From NCBI GenBank assembly GCA_003506895.1, contig DNXO01000112.1:1-31556 (forward strand): DNA of 31,556 nucleotides. Reading direction: 5' to 3'. Below, piece by piece: positions 29,766 through 31,556 of the stretch. The position numbers and the translations under genes are program-made. The stretch is from Acetobacteraceae bacterium. GTDB taxonomy: Bacteria > Pseudomonadota > Alphaproteobacteria > Acetobacterales > Acetobacteraceae. The stretch's first letter is position 1, and every line of letters starts with the position of its first letter. A model generated the notes under the pieces. It was not told the DNA's origin, did not search any database, and saw nothing but the letters and a program-made list of their open reading frames with translations.

Positions 29766-30338
29766 ATGCGCGTCGGGCTGCTGGGCGGATCGTTCAATCC
29801 GGCGCATGAAGGTCACCGGCACGTCGCCGAACTGGCGCTGAAGCGGCTGGGACTGGATCAAGTGTGGTTGCTTGTCTCGCCGGGCAATCCGCTGAAGCCG
29901 ACCGCCGGCATGGCGCCCTTCCCGGTTCGGCTGGCCGGCGCGGCGCGCATCGGCGATGGGCGGCGCGTGGTGGCCTCGGGCATCGAAGGTACGTTCGGAA
30001 CCCGCTATACCGTTGATACTATGCGACTTCTTTTGCGCCGGTTCCCGAACGCGCGGTTTGTCTGGATCATGGGCGCCGACATCCTGGAACAGCTTCCGCG
30101 CTGGCGCCGATGGGGCGATATCGTCCGGCGGCTGGCTCTGGTGGTATTGCCGCGCCCCCGGTATAACAATCGGGCGCTTGCGGGACAGGCCGCGCATCGG
30201 CTACGGGCTGCACGCCGGCCGGCCAGAGAGGCGCCTCTGCTGCCCGGTGAGGCGCCGGGCTGGGTCTTCCTTCCCGTGCGACAGAACGCTATCTCCGCCA
30301 CCGCTATCCGCCAAGCCGCCGAAGGATCTGTGCTATAA
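29766..30338 (+). CDS. nadD: Nicotinate-nucleotide adenylyltransferase
   Basis: 190 residues from ATG 29766. GLLGGSFNPAHEGHRHVAE is the nucleotidyltransferase signature (GGSFxPxHxGH). LVSPGNPLKP, GTRYTVDTM, FVWIMGADILEQLPRWRRW and NAISATAIR (the ISSTxIR-like motif) complete the NadD pattern. It joins nicotinate mononucleotide and ATP to deamido-NAD in the universal NAD pathway. The open frame extends upstream inside proA but without homology. Spacing to proA is 47 bases. Confidence 0.95.
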   Translation: MRVGLLGGSFNPAHEGHRHVAELALKRLGLDQVWLLVSPGNPLKPTAGMAPFPVRLAGAARIGDGRRVVASGIEGTFGTRYTVDTMRLLLRRFPNARFVWIMGADILEQLPRWRRWGDIVRRLALVVLPRPRYNNRALAGQAAHRLRAARRPAREAPLLPGEAPGWVFLPVRQNAISATAIRQAAEGSVL

Positions 30339-30400
30339 CCAAGACGCCGAAGACCGCTGCCTCCCCTGCCCGTCACAAGCCGGCGCCGCGCAAGACGGCC

Positions 30401-30856
30401 GTGAAACCGCAACTGGCGGAGGCCAGCGGCGTGCCCGGCAGCCCGCGCAAGAAAACCATCGCCGCCGGTCCGAAGAAGGCCGCCGCCCCGCGCGCGAAGA
30501 AAGTGAAGACGGAGCCGTCTGAACTGGACCGCCTGCAGGGGATCATCGTCACCAGCCTGGAAGACGACAAGGCCGAGAACGTCGTCGCGATGGACCTCGC
30601 CGGGAAGGCGATGTTCTGCGACCGGATGGTGATCGCCTCGGGCCTGGCCGACCGGCAGATCAGCGCGATGGCGCAGCATCTGAGCGAGAAGCTGAAGGAA
30701 GCCGGCCTGAAGCGCGTGCAGATCGAGGGCGCGGGCGGTTCGGATTGGGTGCTGATCGACGCCGGCGATATCGTGGTGCATCTGTTCAAGCCGGAAGCCC
30801 GGACGATGTACGCGCTGGAAAAGATGTGGGGCCAGGACCTGGACGAGGCGGTCTAA
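30401..30856 (+). CDS. rsfS: Ribosome silencing factor (RsfS/DUF143)
   Basis: 151 residues from GTG 30401. The Iojap/RsfS domain occupies ~42-145: IIVTSLEDDKAENVVAMDLA, DRMVIASGLADRQISAMAQH, WVLIDAGDIVVHLFKPEAR and MYALEKMWG. It binds ribosomal protein uL14 and blocks subunit joining in starvation. The N-terminal Lys/Ala/Pro-rich tail continues upstream in frame (TKTPKTAASPARHKPAPRKT) up to ATA 30335, which has AAGGA eight bases before it and overlaps the nadD stop. GTG 30401 has no ribosome site. The true start may therefore be ATA 30335 or a mutated ATG. Confidence 0.93.
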   Translation: MKPQLAEASGVPGSPRKKTIAAGPKKAAAPRAKKVKTEPSELDRLQGIIVTSLEDDKAENVVAMDLAGKAMFCDRMVIASGLADRQISAMAQHLSEKLKEAGLKRVQIEGAGGSDWVLIDAGDIVVHLFKPEARTMYALEKMWGQDLDEAV

Positions 30857-30874
30857 ATACCAACCGGCCGAAAG

Positions 30875-30952
30875 GACGAGACACCGGCGCTGAGACCGCG
30901 ATCCGCGGCTTCGGCCTTTTCCCTCCGACCGTGCGGACCTCGGTGTCTTGTC
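30875..30952. repeat. Imperfect long inverted repeat after rsfS
   Basis: GACGAGACACCG (30875-30886) and CGGTGTCTTGTC (30941-30952) are complementary apart from one G-T pair, and GGCCGAA near 30867 matches TTCGGCC near 30910. The stretch 30857-31025 holds no gene I recognise. It may fold as a terminator of the proA-nadD-rsfS unit. Confidence 0.4.
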
Positions 30953-31025
30953 GCTGGACATGTATTTCGTAGGGGAGGTCCTGGTGTGGGCCGGCGTTGT
31001 CCTGGCCTCGTCAGTGGGCCACGCC

Positions 31026-31099
31026 GCCGCGCGCCAAATCAATAGGATACCAGCCGCCCGCCGCCTGACAAAAGAGGCGAAGCTTCCAGCGGCTGGTAT
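31026..31099 (-). repeat. Palindromic repeat element, copy 3
   Basis: In reverse orientation this is the same unit as at 1027-1100: ATACCAGCCGC/GCGGCTGGTAT ends (31047-31057, 31089-31099), AAGCTTCG, CTCTTTTGTCAG, and the 21-base flank CCTATTGATTTGGCGCGCGGC (31046-31026). It differs from copy 1 mainly in the inner arms. It overlaps the 3' end of the partial gene that follows. Confidence 0.85.
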
Positions 31100-31556
31100 G
31101 GGAGGGCGCTGTTTCCGTCTTTCACGCCCTGGTTGAGAGTTCGGGGCGGGGTGGGGCGAAGGTCGATGACGCGGTTTGTTGGCCGTCTCATCGGCGTCTC
31201 GTTTTCCACAACATGGGATTCTGGGTCGGTTTCTGGCGCGGGTTGGGCTTCGGGTTCCGTGGGCAGCGCGTGCAGCATCGTGTTGGCGGCGATGTGGCGG
31301 GTCCATTCGTCGGTGTCGGCGGCGCTTTGGGTGCCCTCTCGCTTGCGGCGCTGTTGCTGCTCGCGCAGCAGATGCCCGTGGGCGGCGAGCGAGGTGCGGA
31401 CCATCGCGGCGTACTGGGCGTTCAGTTTGATCACCAGCTTGATGTCGTCGGCGTGCAGGCGGATCAGCCTTAGAATGTCCTCGGCCTGGGCTCTTGCGGC
31501 GATGCATTGCGCGGCCAGTTCAGCTTCGTTGGCGTTGACCGGGGCGAGGGCGGCGA
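31039..31556 (-). CDS. Hypothetical protein, 5' end beyond the window
   Basis: The frame is open from the window edge to the stop at 31039, so at least 171 residues are encoded and the start is missing. The visible text is helical and charged (EAELAAQCIAARAQAEDILR, LIRLHADDIKLVIKLNAQYA, GHLLREQQQRRKREGTQ), followed by a proline-rich tail. The last ~20 residues (YQPLEASPLLSGGGRLVSY) come from the palindromic repeat. I recognise no family. Heptad-like spacing in the first part suggests a coiled coil; the rest is likely disordered. Confidence 0.65.
   Translation of the reverse strand, partial: AALAPVNANEAELAAQCIAARAQAEDILRLIRLHADDIKLVIKLNAQYAAMVRTSLAAHGHLLREQQQRRKREGTQSAADTDEWTRHIAANTMLHALPTEPEAQPAPETDPESHVVENETPMRRPTNRVIDLRPTPPRTLNQGVKDGNSALPYQPLEASPLLSGGGRLVSY

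Noticed and set aside
30005..31507. A 500-codon minus-strand open frame across nadD, rsfS and the repeat
   Set aside because: It is Arg/Pro/Ala-rich, lies antisense to well-identified genes and has no domain; a GC-rich shadow frame.
1..31556. CRISPR arrays
   Set aside because: No series of regularly spaced direct repeats was seen on either strand; the repeats present are isolated palindromes.

Overview
The window is about 31.6 kb of GC-rich chromosomal DNA. Its gene content and codon style fit an alphaproteobacterium, most probably Rhodospirillales/Acetobacteraceae; this is inferred from gene families and composition, as there is no rRNA marker. The gene set is mixed: core housekeeping genes (proA, nadD, rsfS, cysK, pdxY, one tRNA-Arg), many small redox and detoxification enzymes (three GSTs, an Old Yellow Enzyme homologue, an NADPH:FMN reductase, a flavin reductase, a P450, pirin, RidA), and several layers of accessory or decaying mobile DNA.

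Layout. 1-1151: decayed tyrosine integrase with a TGACGG motif cluster upstream, cut off by a palindromic repeat. 1198-2877: SAM methyltransferase and convergent flavin reductase. 3309-5402: tRNA-Arg(TCT), an MFS transporter and a GST, closed by a second copy of the repeat. 5543-8974 (minus strand): lipoprotein, protease-like PDZ protein lacking its catalytic residues, metallo-beta-lactamase-fold hydrolase and a solitary DNA methyltransferase; the last three form a tight operon. 9047-11853: Old Yellow Enzyme divergent from pdxY plus a glutaminyl cyclase. 11966-12564: AbrB/VapC toxin-antitoxin pair. 12723-14516: SDR divergent from a YghU-type GST. 14678-17718: TMEM175-like channel, FMN reductase and pirin, with a divergent LysR gene and a palindrome between pirin and lysR. 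17814-18854: toxin-antitoxin graveyard, with an MNT nucleotidyltransferase whose HEPN partner seems reduced to a few codons and a hicAB pair whose hicA is frameshifted. 19120-20338: RidA protein, an IS5-like transposase remnant and a 32-residue membrane peptide. 20499-24789: a compact three-gene operon of lower GC. 25019-30856: cysK, rhodanese, GST, P450, proA, nadD, rsfS. 31026-31556: third repeat copy, inside the end of a partial hypothetical gene.

The strongest candidate for an undescribed system is the operon at 20499-24789. A WYL-domain regulator with a palindrome just upstream is coupled by a 4-base overlap to a 501-residue protein (possible QxK nuclease-like N-terminal part, glycine-zipper membrane C-terminal part). 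That gene in turn abuts a ~600-residue protein whose C-terminus looks like E. coli YaaW (UPF0174) and whose N-terminus resembles the YjcZ/RdcB type. Composition, a neighbouring IS remnant, coupled genes and a WYL regulator together suggest a horizontally acquired, regulated effector module, plausibly anti-phage or stress related. The role is inference; the architecture is visible in the sequence.

A second theme is a ~53-74 bp palindromic repeat (three copies) whose reading frames supply near-identical C-terminal tails to two unrelated ORFs. Broken start codons and frameshifts (integrase, hicA, the MNT gene, possibly rsfS) recur. They mean either real decay or sequence errors and should be checked against reads.
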